Made by a program: the position numbers and the translations under genes
Assembly (NCBI GenBank): GCA_031274985.1
Contig: JAISPK010000056.1
Location: forward strand, 1-7,319
Direction of reading: 5' to 3'
Length of the DNA: 7,319 nucleotides
Origin: Coriobacteriales bacterium
GTDB taxonomy: Bacteria > Actinomycetota > Coriobacteriia > Coriobacteriales > UBA8131
Notes under the pieces: generated by a model
Databases searched by the model: none
Seen by the model: only the letters and a program-made list of their open reading frames with translations
What the model was told of the DNA's origin: nothing
Shown: one piece after another, positions 1 through 6,927 of the stretch
Numbering within the stretch: position 1 is the stretch's first letter
Layout: each line of letters starts with the position of its first letter

Positions 1-2135
1 CCCTCAGCGGTAATCTGGTAAGTTCCGGTGGCATAGATGTCAACGGCACGCTTACCCAAAAAACCGGTGCCGTCATACAGAGCTGCGTAAGAGCCTCGGG
101 TGACGGCGGTGGTGTTACCTGCAATGGTGGCAGCTTTACCATGGACGGAGGGATGATCTCAGGCAATAAAGCCCCTGGGATCTTCAACGGGGGTGGCGGT
201 GTGGCTGTTCTCGGCAATGGAATCTTTACCATAAACGATGGCACGATCTCTGCCAATACAAGCGGCGGCCTTGGGGCCAGCTTGGGTGGCGGTGGCGGTG
301 TATACCTCGAAACTACGGCAAAACTGATTATGAATGGCGGATTGATTATCAACAATACGTCAGGTGGTAGTGGCGGCGGGATATATACAAAAGATTATGA
401 TAGCAGCAACCCGGCGAATATACTCAAATACGCTAACATCAACATCGCGTCCCAAGCTATTGTCAGCGGAAACAAAGCGTATTCTCTTGCACAGCCTCCA
501 AGCAATGCGGCACAATTCAGCGACCCCGCATATCGCCTAACCAATCCCCTGTTCAATGGCAACCTGCTAACCAACAGCAATCTCAATTACAACCATCCCG
601 CTCCAAACATTGTGATTCTCTATAACGCCAATGGTGGAACCGGCGCAGATTATACCCAGGACAGCGGCAGAGCAGCAGCCAGCCCTCCTGCCACAGTAAC
701 TATTCAATCACTGGCAAATACAGGGATTACTCCTCCGCCGCACGCAAGCTTTGACCGCTGGAATACCCAACCAAACGGGGGCGGCACGTTTTATACCGCA
801 GGTCAAACAGGCGTAAGCTTTAATGAGAGCCCCCTGCTCTATGCGCAGTGGAATTATTTCAAACCGTATGCTGTCACCAAAGACAACGGCGGCTCCCCGC
901 TTCCGATAGGTTCTTATTCCTGGCTTGCCGAGGCAGTTGCTGCTTGCGGCACAGATGGCCCGTATACCATTACCCTCACCGGCATAGATGACGACGATAT
1001 GACCGACTATGCTACCAACGGGAGTAACGCGTGTATCCTGATTCCTTCGAATAAGGTCATTACCCTCAAATCAGATACCGGCTTTCGCGTGATTACTCAG
1101 CAGAGCATGGCCCGTCATTTTGCTGTCCAGGGATCCCTGACCTTGCAAGGCATTGTGCTTCAAGGCAAGGGCATAAGCAGCGCAAGTGCCAGCAACGGCG
1201 GCATCGAGGTCATAGGCTCGCTAACTCTTAACAGCGGCGCAAAAATCTCCGGCTGCTACGCAGGTAACGCCGGTGGCACCGGCTGCGGTGGCGGCGTGTA
1301 TGTATATAGCAGCGGTGTGCTTACCATGAACAGCGGTGCAATCACCAACAACACCGCTCAGCTCAACGGCGGCGGAATCTTCACCGAGGACTACAGCTAC
1401 GCAGACCCTGCAAACACTGGTAACTACGCAAATATCGCCCTTGCGCCCGGAGCTGTATTGAGCGGAAATATGGCCGGCAAAAGGATGTTCCTGCCGCAGA
1501 ACGCAGCAGACTTCACCACCCGCGCGGTTAACCCCTTCAATGGGTCACTGCTCAACAACCTGGATATCAATTACTGTAAAGAGGTTGCTGTTACCCCGGT
1601 AACCATCTCTGAGGTGGTCACCGGCGATTTCTCGGACAGAACCAGGTTCTTTGAATTTGCCGTCACCCTCACCTATAGCAACGGTGAGCCCCTTGTGGGC
1701 GAGACCTTCTTCTACACAGGAGAGATGGTGAGTGGCGTTTACGCAGAGGCGGGGGCACCGCCACCCGGCAGTTTTGTGCTCGACGAGGCAGGTCAGGCGC
1801 AAATTGTGCTCGGCCACGGCCAGGCTATCACCATTCTTGATATTCCGGAAGACTTTAAGATTCAGGTTGCCGAAAACGAGAGTGGTGTTTATGCGGTCTG
1901 GCTGTCCGTAGACGGAGACACCCCACAGTTAAGTGATGACACCGGCCTGGTAACCGTTGGCTCAAATGCCCGAACCTTTGATTTTGAGAACAATCGTACC
2001 ACGCCCGTACCAACAGAGGTCTTGCAGGGCTCCTGGGGAGGCACCTTCTTCTTTTTGACCCAGGGAATCTTCGCGGGATTGCTGGCAACAGAGCGTATAA
2101 ACATAAAACGCAAACGGGCTCAGGCCTCTCAATAA
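1..2135 (+). CDS. Large beta-helix / InlB-repeat surface protein, C-terminal part (5' end outside window)
   Basis: The frame is open from nt 3 to the TAA at 2133-2135, giving 710 visible residues. The ATG at 141 is internal, because 46 coding-quality codons of the same Gly/Asn-rich type precede it. Domains in 710-aa numbering: residues about 35-196 are rungs of the form GGGV-x-LTMNGG-x-ISxNxA, typical of a right-handed parallel beta-helix (pectin-lyase-like). Residues 203-284 fit a Listeria-Bacteroides (InlB B) repeat (YNANGGT, FDRWNTQPNGGGT, YAQW). Residues 290-526 are a second helix block with its own cap. Residues 530-664 resemble a Cna-B/pilin-type beta domain (ISEVVTGDFSDRT, LGHGQAITI). 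The tail 665-710 has PVPTEV, a hydrophobic stretch and KRKR, like a divergent sortase signal. Such proteins are usually cell-wall-linked adhesins. Surface location is well supported; ligand and true start are unknown. It ends 90 nt before dmsA and looks functionally separate from it. Confidence 0.85.
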   Translation, partial: LSGNLVSSGGIDVNGTLTQKTGAVIQSCVRASGDGGGVTCNGGSFTMDGGMISGNKAPGIFNGGGGVAVLGNGIFTINDGTISANTSGGLGASLGGGGGVYLETTAKLIMNGGLIINNTSGGSGGGIYTKDYDSSNPANILKYANINIASQAIVSGNKAYSLAQPPSNAAQFSDPAYRLTNPLFNGNLLTNSNLNYNHPAPNIVILYNANGGTGADYTQDSGRAAASPPATVTIQSLANTGITPPPHASFDRWNTQPNGGGTFYTAGQTGVSFNESPLLYAQWNYFKPYAVTKDNGGSPLPIGSYSWLAEAVAACGTDGPYTITLTGIDDDDMTDYATNGSNACILIPSNKVITLKSDTGFRVITQQSMARHFAVQGSLTLQGIVLQGKGISSASASNGGIEVIGSLTLNSGAKISGCYAGNAGGTGCGGGVYVYSSGVLTMNSGAITNNTAQLNGGGIFTEDYSYADPANTGNYANIALAPGAVLSGNMAGKRMFLPQNAADFTTRAVNPFNGSLLNNLDINYCKEVAVTPVTISEVVTGDFSDRTRFFEFAVTLTYSNGEPLVGETFFYTGEMVSGVYAEAGAPPPGSFVLDEAGQAQIVLGHGQAITILDIPEDFKIQVAENESGVYAVWLSVDGDTPQLSDDTGLVTVGSNARTFDFENNRTTPVPTEVLQGSWGGTFFFLTQGIFAGLLATERINIKRKRAQASQ
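291..590 (+). repeat. Beta-helix module copy 1 within the surface protein
   Basis: This encodes about 100 residues running GGGVYLE...LIMNGG...IINNT...GGGIYTKDY...ANI...AIVSGNKA...NPLFNGNLL...LNY. The order of motifs matches the module at 1287-1574 almost step for step, so the two look like an intragenic duplication. The nucleotide sequences have diverged considerably, so the duplication is old or maintained by selection at the protein level. Confidence 0.7.
1287..1574 (+). repeat. Beta-helix module copy 2 within the surface protein
   Basis: This encodes GGGVYVY...LTMNSG...ITNNT...GGGIFTEDY...ANI...AVLSGNMA...NPFNGSLL...INY, the counterpart of the module at 291-590. The spacing of the GGGI-[YF]-T-[KE]-DY, PAN and YANI motifs is conserved between copies, and both end in N-x-NY just before the next domain begins. 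Confidence 0.7.
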
Positions 2136-2206
2136 ACGCCCGTGAGTCAGGGCTATGCCGGGCAGCAAAAAAGAGTATTATTACTACATTGCAAAGTCAA
2201 AATTGT

Positions 2207-2223
2207 GGAGGAGAAGGGAGAGG
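2207..2223 (+). promoter_or_regulatory. Ribosome binding site deciding the dmsA start
   Basis: A purine-rich stretch with GGAGGAG (2207-2213) and GGGAGAGG (2216-2223) lies directly upstream of the ATG at 2226. It falls inside the longer reading frame that could begin with GTG at 2142, so it argues for initiation at 2226. That start also puts the twin-arginine motif at the usual distance from the N-terminus. Confidence 0.75.
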
Positions 2224-2225
2224 CT

Positions 2226-4850
2226 ATGCAAAATCCAACCGATAATTCAATACGGCGTAAAAAAGGTATCAGTAGACGGAATTTTGTTGTCTGGGCTGGA
2301 ATCCTTGGAGCTGGAACGGTGCTGACCAGCTGCAAACCAACGTCCAGCCAACGACCAGGCGGATCGGACGAGGGAGTTGGCGATCTCTTTGACTACGACA
2401 AAGTGGTATGGAATGGATGCCACGTCAACTGCGGCAGCAGGTGTCCGCTCAGAACCTATGTAAAAGACGGCACCGTGATTAGAGTAGAAGTGGACAACGA
2501 GGGAAGCGATGTGCTCAAGGCCGGGGCAGCTGCCCAGTTGCGATCCTGCGTTCGCGGACGCACCGGACGACAGCGCCTCTACAACGAAACACGCATTCAA
2601 AAACCACTCAGACGTATCGAAGGAACAAAACGCGGTGAGGGCAGGTACGAAGAGATCTCCTGGGATGAGGCAATCTCTGACATCGCGCAGGCATTAAAGG
2701 AGGTAAAGGACGAATACGGCAATGATGCAATCTATATTCAGTATGGTACCGGCCAACTCGGCGGAACCGTTTCAAAGTCATGGCACCCTGATTCATCCAT
2801 GCCTGCTCGCTTGATGAATGCCTATGGCGGTTATCTCAGGATGTATTGTGACTATTCAACGGGGCAGATAACCTGGGAGCTCCCTTTGTTTAACGGAGAT
2901 GCCTGGTCAAACAATGAGGTTACTGACCTGGTCAACTCCAAGAATATCGTGCTCTTTGGCAACAACCCGTCAAACACCCGCATGAGTGGCTCGGCAATGA
3001 TGTATCTGCTCTCACAGGTGCGCCAGCAAAACCCCCATGCCACTATTGTGGTGGTTGACCCCATGCTCTCCGACACAGCTGTTGGTGTTGCCAATCAATG
3101 GATCGCCATCCGCCCGGGCACCGACATGGCGCTCGTCGCCGGTATGATCTACCACCTCTTCACTAACGGTAAGCTCGACGAAGCCTTTATCAGGGATAAA
3201 TTCATCGGTTTTTATTCCGACAGTTTTTTTGAGGAGGTCAAGCTGGGTGAACCCACCAATGCCTCGTTTTTTGGATTTGACAAGAGCGGTAGCATCACGG
3301 TGGCGGACGACCAGTCCTATGAGGCCTATCTCAAGGGAACCGGCGCCTATGAAGGGACTGGCGAAAAGACCCCTGAATGGGCTGCGTCTATCACGGGGGT
3401 TCCTGCTGACGCCATTCGTGCTCTTGCACAACTCTACGCAGACGGCCCAACGGCAACCATCCAGGGCTGGGGCCCTCAACGCCATAGCAATGGCGGCAAC
3501 AATACCCGGGCGATTGGCGTTATCGCCGCAATCACCAAAAACGTCGGAATCTCCGGCGGTGGAACCGGGGCGCGCGAATCAGTCGGAGGAGCTCCTTTTG
3601 CCGTGGCAACTTCTATCCCGTGCTTTCCCGAGAAGAATACGGTTGACCGATGCATCTCGTTTTTCAATTGGTTCCACGCAATTGAAGACTATAAGTCAAT
3701 GAACGACACAACCTGGGGAGTCCGCTGGGCTGGTAAGGAGTTCGACTACGCCGAGGTCCCCGGAGAGATTGCTCTAAAGGCTCCCATCAAATTCATCTGG
3801 AACTACGCCTCAAATATCATGCATGGCCAGCATGGCGATATCAATGAATGCCTGCGTCTGTACAATCTTCCTGATGAGAAGGAAAGCGGGCTACGAATGG
3901 TGGTCACGGTAGATTGCTACCTGACTCCAACGGCGCAGATATCAGACATCATCCTGCCGGGAACCACGACGTTTGAAGAAGATGACATTGCTGCTGGCGG
4001 CGGTGGCTGGACTGGTTTTGTGTGTTGCGAAAGTGCGGCGGTGGATCCGCTGTTTGAGGCCAAACCGATTTACGAGATCTGCCGCCTTGTTGCAGACAAA
4101 CTGGGAATCGAGAAGGATTTCACCGAGGGCAAGAGCCAACTTGACTGGCTCAAATGGTGCTATGACCAAGGGGTGCAGGCAGGAGATGACCTGCCGGCGA
4201 GTTTTGAGGAATTCAAGGCAACGGGGCTCTTCAAGAAAACGAATGACCATACCCCGGGTATTGCCACCCACGATGACATCGCTACTCCCTCCGGAAAATA
4301 CGAGCTCTTTTCCAAGCAGGCATTCAATCTTTCCAAGCAATGGGATCTTACCGCTGGAGGCTACCTTCCCGCGGACGGACTCGATCAGATTACCGGACTT
4401 CCAATCCTTTATTCCAACTTCGAGGGCTACACCGACGCAGCTACCCGCGCTGAATACCCCTTCCAGTTGATTGGGCATCATGTAAAGTCGCGCACCCATT
4501 CATCGTATGGAAATGTCGACTGGATGAAGTCCGTTGCTCCTCAGCAATGCTGGATCAACAGCAAGGATGCAGCTGCCCTCAATATCGAAAATGGCAGTAT
4601 GGTCAAGCTGTCAACCAAGAGGGGCACCACCTTGGTAAGCGCAAAAGTCACGGAGCGTATCATGCCCGGTGTACTCTCTCTTCCTCAGGGAGCCTGGTAT
4701 GATCCGGAAAGCCGAAACCCGGCCACCCTTGGCAATCGGGATGTCGTTGACCGGGGCGGTTGTATCTCAGTGCTCACCTCAATACGCCAGACTCCTCTTT
4801 CAAAGGGTAATGGTGTTCATTCGAACCTTTGTAAAATCGAGAAGGCATAA
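2226..4850 (+). CDS. dmsA: DMSO reductase family molybdopterin oxidoreductase, catalytic subunit (DmsA-like), Tat lipoprotein
   Basis: The 874-aa product belongs to the Mo-bisPGD (DMSO reductase) superfamily and probably reduces an S- or N-oxide or a similar terminal acceptor outside the membrane. Residues 16-20 (SRRNF) form a twin-arginine motif, followed by a hydrophobic stretch and a lipobox, LTSC, at 33-36, suggesting Tat export and lipid anchoring at C36. A [4Fe-4S] site follows: C65, C69, C73, C108 (C-x3-C-x3-C-x34-C), in the context CHVNCGSRCPLR and then CVRGR, very like E. coli DmsA. In YCDYSTGQI, Ser211 is the likely Mo ligand by analogy with DmsA. The C-terminal molydopterin dinucleotide-binding domain spans about 744-850 (YPFQLIGHH...). 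It is somewhat longer than E. coli DmsA (814 aa). ATG 2226 is preferred over GTG 2142 because of the RBS and signal position. dmsB follows after 11 nt. The family is near certain; the substrate is not determinable. Confidence 0.95.
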   Translation: MQNPTDNSIRRKKGISRRNFVVWAGILGAGTVLTSCKPTSSQRPGGSDEGVGDLFDYDKVVWNGCHVNCGSRCPLRTYVKDGTVIRVEVDNEGSDVLKAGAAAQLRSCVRGRTGRQRLYNETRIQKPLRRIEGTKRGEGRYEEISWDEAISDIAQALKEVKDEYGNDAIYIQYGTGQLGGTVSKSWHPDSSMPARLMNAYGGYLRMYCDYSTGQITWELPLFNGDAWSNNEVTDLVNSKNIVLFGNNPSNTRMSGSAMMYLLSQVRQQNPHATIVVVDPMLSDTAVGVANQWIAIRPGTDMALVAGMIYHLFTNGKLDEAFIRDKFIGFYSDSFFEEVKLGEPTNASFFGFDKSGSITVADDQSYEAYLKGTGAYEGTGEKTPEWAASITGVPADAIRALAQLYADGPTATIQGWGPQRHSNGGNNTRAIGVIAAITKNVGISGGGTGARESVGGAPFAVATSIPCFPEKNTVDRCISFFNWFHAIEDYKSMNDTTWGVRWAGKEFDYAEVPGEIALKAPIKFIWNYASNIMHGQHGDINECLRLYNLPDEKESGLRMVVTVDCYLTPTAQISDIILPGTTTFEEDDIAAGGGGWTGFVCCESAAVDPLFEAKPIYEICRLVADKLGIEKDFTEGKSQLDWLKWCYDQGVQAGDDLPASFEEFKATGLFKKTNDHTPGIATHDDIATPSGKYELFSKQAFNLSKQWDLTAGGYLPADGLDQITGLPILYSNFEGYTDAATRAEYPFQLIGHHVKSRTHSSYGNVDWMKSVAPQQCWINSKDAAALNIENGSMVKLSTKRGTTLVSAKVTERIMPGVLSLPQGAWYDPESRNPATLGNRDVVDRGGCISVLTSIRQTPLSKGNGVHSNLCKIEKA

Positions 4851-4861
4851 GGAGGTTCATC

Positions 4862-5476
4862 ATGGCGCATTATGGTTTTTATGTTAATACCGATATCTGT
4901 ATTGGTTGCAAAGCTTGCATGACATCGTGCTTCGATCGCAATGATCTCTCGGTCCCGCAGAAGTTTCGCAAGGTTTGGGAGTTCAGCGGCGGCGAGTGGA
5001 CAGAGGATGGCAACGGCGCGTTTGAGCATTCTGCCTTTGCTTACTATGTCTCGCTCACCTGCAACCACTGCGATGTTCCGGCCTGTCTGGCAATCTGTGA
5101 GCCCGGTGCAATATCAAAGGATCCGGAGACCGGCCTCGTTACCATTGATGAAGAGCTTTGCATCGGGTGCATGAAATGCCAGGAAGCTTGTCCGTACAGC
5201 CATCCTATTCTGTTTGATGACGGCCTTGCTCACAAATGCGTTCTCTGCACCGACGAGAGCAAAGATGGTACGCCTAAGCCTGCCTGCCTTACGGCATGCC
5301 CGGTGAGGGCGCTCCAGTTTGGCGATATCAGCGAACTCAGGGCTTCCTACGGTGACGCTTGCGAAATCGGCACCCTCAAAAACACTACCTCACCAAACGT
5401 TGTCATTGGACTGCATCGTGATGCAGACAAGGGAGGAGAGCTGGCAAATCCCCTTGAAGTTGGGCATACTGCCTGA
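4862..5476 (+). CDS. dmsB: DMSO reductase family iron-sulfur subunit (DmsB-like), 4x[4Fe-4S]
   Basis: This 204-aa electron-transfer subunit, essentially the length of E. coli DmsB, passes electrons to the catalytic subunit. Sixteen cysteines form four ferredoxin-type clusters: C13/C16/C19/C23 (CIGCKACMTSC), C67/C70/C75/C79 (CNHCDVPACLAIC), C100/C103/C106/C110 (CIGCMKCQEAC), and C126/C129 with C142/C146. Cluster pairing between the two ferredoxin-like halves is expected but not read directly. There is no signal peptide, so it should leave the cell piggy-backed on the Tat signal of DmsA. A strong GGAGG (4851-4855) directly follows the dmsA TAA, 6 nt before the ATG, which points to tight co-expression. 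The stop overlaps the chaperone start (TGATG). Related NrfC/PhsB-type subunits share this cysteine pattern, but the neighbouring dmsA favours DmsB. Confidence 0.95.
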   Translation: MAHYGFYVNTDICIGCKACMTSCFDRNDLSVPQKFRKVWEFSGGEWTEDGNGAFEHSAFAYYVSLTCNHCDVPACLAICEPGAISKDPETGLVTIDEELCIGCMKCQEACPYSHPILFDDGLAHKCVLCTDESKDGTPKPACLTACPVRALQFGDISELRASYGDACEIGTLKNTTSPNVVIGLHRDADKGGELANPLEVGHTA

Positions 5477-6165
5477 TGCTCCTGCCGCCTTTGAAATCTG
5501 CAGGTGAAACTGCCCCTGAATTGCCCTTGGAGATTATCCGGGGTCTTCAGGTCAGCAGCGGTTTTTGCGTTCAGTTACTACATGAAGCGCCCTCCAAAAA
5601 GACTATCGGTGCTCTCAAGGAGAATCGAGAGCTCTTTTTGGAGGAGCCCTTCATTTCACTGGCGCCTGAATCTGCCCGTATCCTCGATCGGATTTTGTCT
5701 GAGGATACGGGCAGGGAGTTTCTTGCCTCAATCCGGGAGGATTATGCGTTTCTCTTTCATCTGGTGGCGCAGTCACATACCTCGCCCTATGAATCGGTCT
5801 ATCGTACGGATGACCGCACACTCTTTGGGCCGACGACGCTCGAGTTACGAGCGCTCATGGGGCGTTATTCGCTGGCCGCGCCAAACAACAACAGGGAGCC
5901 GGATGATCACATTGCCCTTGAGCTTGCCTTTCTCTCGGAGCTGCTCAAGCGCCTGGCAGATACCTATGAGGCAGATGCAACCAACAAGGAGGATCTTGAT
6001 TTCTTCGTTGAGGGCATTCAAGCCTTGCTCAGCAACCATCTGCTGACTTTTGCCCCTGAGTATCTGGAGAAACTTGCGCTCCAGGCAAAAACAGAGTTCT
6101 ATCGGGCAGTTGCCGGGATTGCCCTGGAAACGCTGGCGGCCACAACTCAGATCCTTGACTGGTGA
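5476..6165 (+). CDS. torD: TorD/DmsD family molybdoenzyme maturation chaperone
   Basis: The 229-aa, mostly alpha-helical cytoplasmic protein carries TorD-family signatures: DYAFLF at 89-94, PYESVY at 104-109, EPDDH at 141-145 leading into the helix HIALELAFLSELL, and a C-terminal NHLLTFAPEYLEKL at 187-200. Members of this family bind the Tat signal or apoprotein of a molybdoenzyme, assist cofactor insertion and hold back export until folding is complete. Its position right after dmsAB makes DmsA the obvious client. The ATG overlaps the dmsB stop by one base (TGATG) and no strong Shine-Dalgarno sits at the right distance, so translation is probably coupled to dmsB. The N-terminal 20 residues are Pro-rich and do not resemble the family core. 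TorD, DmsD and NarJ-like members are hard to separate by eye, so the symbol is family-level. Confidence 0.9.
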   Translation: MLLPPLKSAGETAPELPLEIIRGLQVSSGFCVQLLHEAPSKKTIGALKENRELFLEEPFISLAPESARILDRILSEDTGREFLASIREDYAFLFHLVAQSHTSPYESVYRTDDRTLFGPTTLELRALMGRYSLAAPNNNREPDDHIALELAFLSELLKRLADTYEADATNKEDLDFFVEGIQALLSNHLLTFAPEYLEKLALQAKTEFYRAVAGIALETLAATTQILDW

Positions 6166-6217
6166 TTGCTGTATACTGGAGCTGTCCTTATCGTGTGCCG
6201 GACAATCTGAGCAAGAC

Positions 6218-6222
6218 AGGAG
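6218..6222 (+). promoter_or_regulatory. Ribosome binding site of the small membrane protein gene
   Basis: AGGAG lies 5 nt before the ATG at 6228. It selects that ATG over the in-frame GTG at 6162, which would overlap the chaperone stop and add 22 residues unlike the rest of the protein. Confidence 0.65.
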
Positions 6223-6227
6223 AACCT

Positions 6228-6518
6228 ATGACAAATCTGCCGACAGAACCGATTAATAAAAGGCGCGGTTTTGCTGTTGCTGCTCTGGTCCTGGCGTTGA
6301 TTGGGTTGCTCTGTTTCAGTATGTTGGCCCTGCCGGTTATCGGCCCCTTTATCGCCATCGTGGTTATTCCGCCTGCTCTGGTCTGCGCCTTACTTGCCAT
6401 CATTTTTGCTATCCTCGGACTTAAGGGCACCTCTAAAACAGTTGCGATTCTCGGGTTAATCCTTGGATGCCTGATAATCCTGCTGGCCTTGGTTTTGTTT
6501 GCACTTCTTGCCCTATAA
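6228..6518 (+). CDS. Small multi-pass membrane protein, DUF4190-like
   Basis: The 96-aa product has a short polar N-terminus ending in a basic KRR (residues 11-13), then about three hydrophobic segments: roughly 14-36, 40-66 and 70-96. The pattern GFAVAALVLALIGL...LLAIIFAILGLKGTS-K-TVAILGLILG resembles DUF4190 and related small membrane proteins of Gram-positive bacteria, whose function is unknown. No redox-cofactor ligands are visible: no histidines lie in the helices and there is no Cys motif. It therefore does not look like a DmsC- or NrfD-type quinol oxidase. It starts 62 nt after the chaperone stop on the same strand and could be the last gene of the operon or an independent one. I see no strong terminator or promoter between them. 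Confidence 0.75.
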   Translation: MTNLPTEPINKRRGFAVAALVLALIGLLCFSMLALPVIGPFIAIVVIPPALVCALLAIIFAILGLKGTSKTVAILGLILGCLIILLALVLFALLAL

Positions 6519-6700
6519 GTGTTCTCTGGCTTCCGCTGTCCAAATGGCCTGAGCGGTGCAGTCCAACTCCCCAAAGGACTTCTTGTAAGATTCTATTGCT
6601 TAATATCTTACGATAAGTTATCTTTAAAACATGAACTAATTTTGTGTTTATGTGGTGTAAAAAAACAAAACACTATCTGTTTCATGCATGACTTGCGAAA

Positions 6701-6919
6701 TTGTCAGGAAGCCTTTGCTTCGCCTGATGGGACAAGAACTACCGACGACTCTTAGGTGACAAGGCACAAGGATTGTGCGAGCGCTGCTTGTATTCGACAA
6801 GTGAGAGGTGGTGGTTGCCTTGGAAGTCCACTGATTCCCCTGGGGGCCTTTTATGCGGTAAAACAATCCGAAGATTCGAGTGAGCATTGCATCATTGATT
6901 TTGAATTGATGGCGCAATG
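6701..6919 (+). promoter_or_regulatory. Candidate structured 5' leader of the aromatic-rich protein gene
   Basis: Four inverted repeats follow one another. (a) 6701-6735 has nested arms TTGT/ACAA, CAGG/CCTG and AAGC/GCTT around a CTTT loop. (b) 6764-6778 has GCACAA and TTGTGC around GGA. (c) 6787-6801 has CTTGT and ACAAG around ATTCG. (d) 6885-6919 has CATTGC and GCAATG, with ATCA/TGAT inside. This density and the location just before a secreted-protein gene suggest a structured untranslated leader. I do not recognise a known riboswitch class, and no folding energy was computed. Short stems of this kind can also occur by chance. Confidence 0.3.
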
Positions 6920-6920
6920 G

Positions 6921-6927
6921 GGAGGAG
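6921..6927 (+). promoter_or_regulatory. Ribosome binding site of the aromatic-rich secreted protein gene
   Basis: GGAGGAG lies 6 nt before the ATG at 6934. It begins one base after the 3' arm of the inverted repeat 6885-6919, so folding of that hairpin could influence access to it. Confidence 0.75.

Noticed and set aside
2136..2190. Terminator and promoter between the surface protein gene and dmsA
   Set aside because: GCCCG/CGGGC can pair (about 2138-2164), but the following run is A rather than T on the + strand. TATTAT at 2176-2181 has no -35 partner at the right distance. The dms promoter is probably here but cannot be placed.
2142..2225. GTG start at 2142 extending DmsA by 28 residues
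   Set aside because: The extension contains the purine-rich RBS of the ATG at 2226, shows no family-like sequence, and would push the twin-arginine motif too far from the N-terminus.
1545..4499. Long minus-strand open frames opposite the surface protein and dmsA
   Set aside because: They lie antisense to well-supported coding sequence, have no RBS or domain features, and look like shadows of the + strand codon pattern.
6155..6177. TTGACT and TATACT as a promoter before the small membrane protein gene
   Set aside because: The two hexamers are individually good, but the spacer is only 11 nt, too short for a sigma-70-type promoter, and the first lies in the chaperone coding sequence.
6162..6227. 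GTG start at 6162 for the small membrane protein
   Set aside because: It overlaps the chaperone stop and has no RBS, and the added 22 residues do not resemble the family. AGGAG before ATG 6228 is a better start.
6560..6580. AGTCC/GGACT inverted repeat as a Rho-independent terminator
   Set aside because: The stem is only 5 bp with an 11-nt loop and no proper T-run follows (TCTTGT), so it is mentioned under the intergenic region but not called.
6701..6860. Known riboswitch (c-di-GMP, c-di-AMP, T-box, cobalamin) or SRP/RNase P RNA in the leader
   Set aside because: I looked for the core conserved strings of these classes and did not find them. Only generic stem-loops are present.
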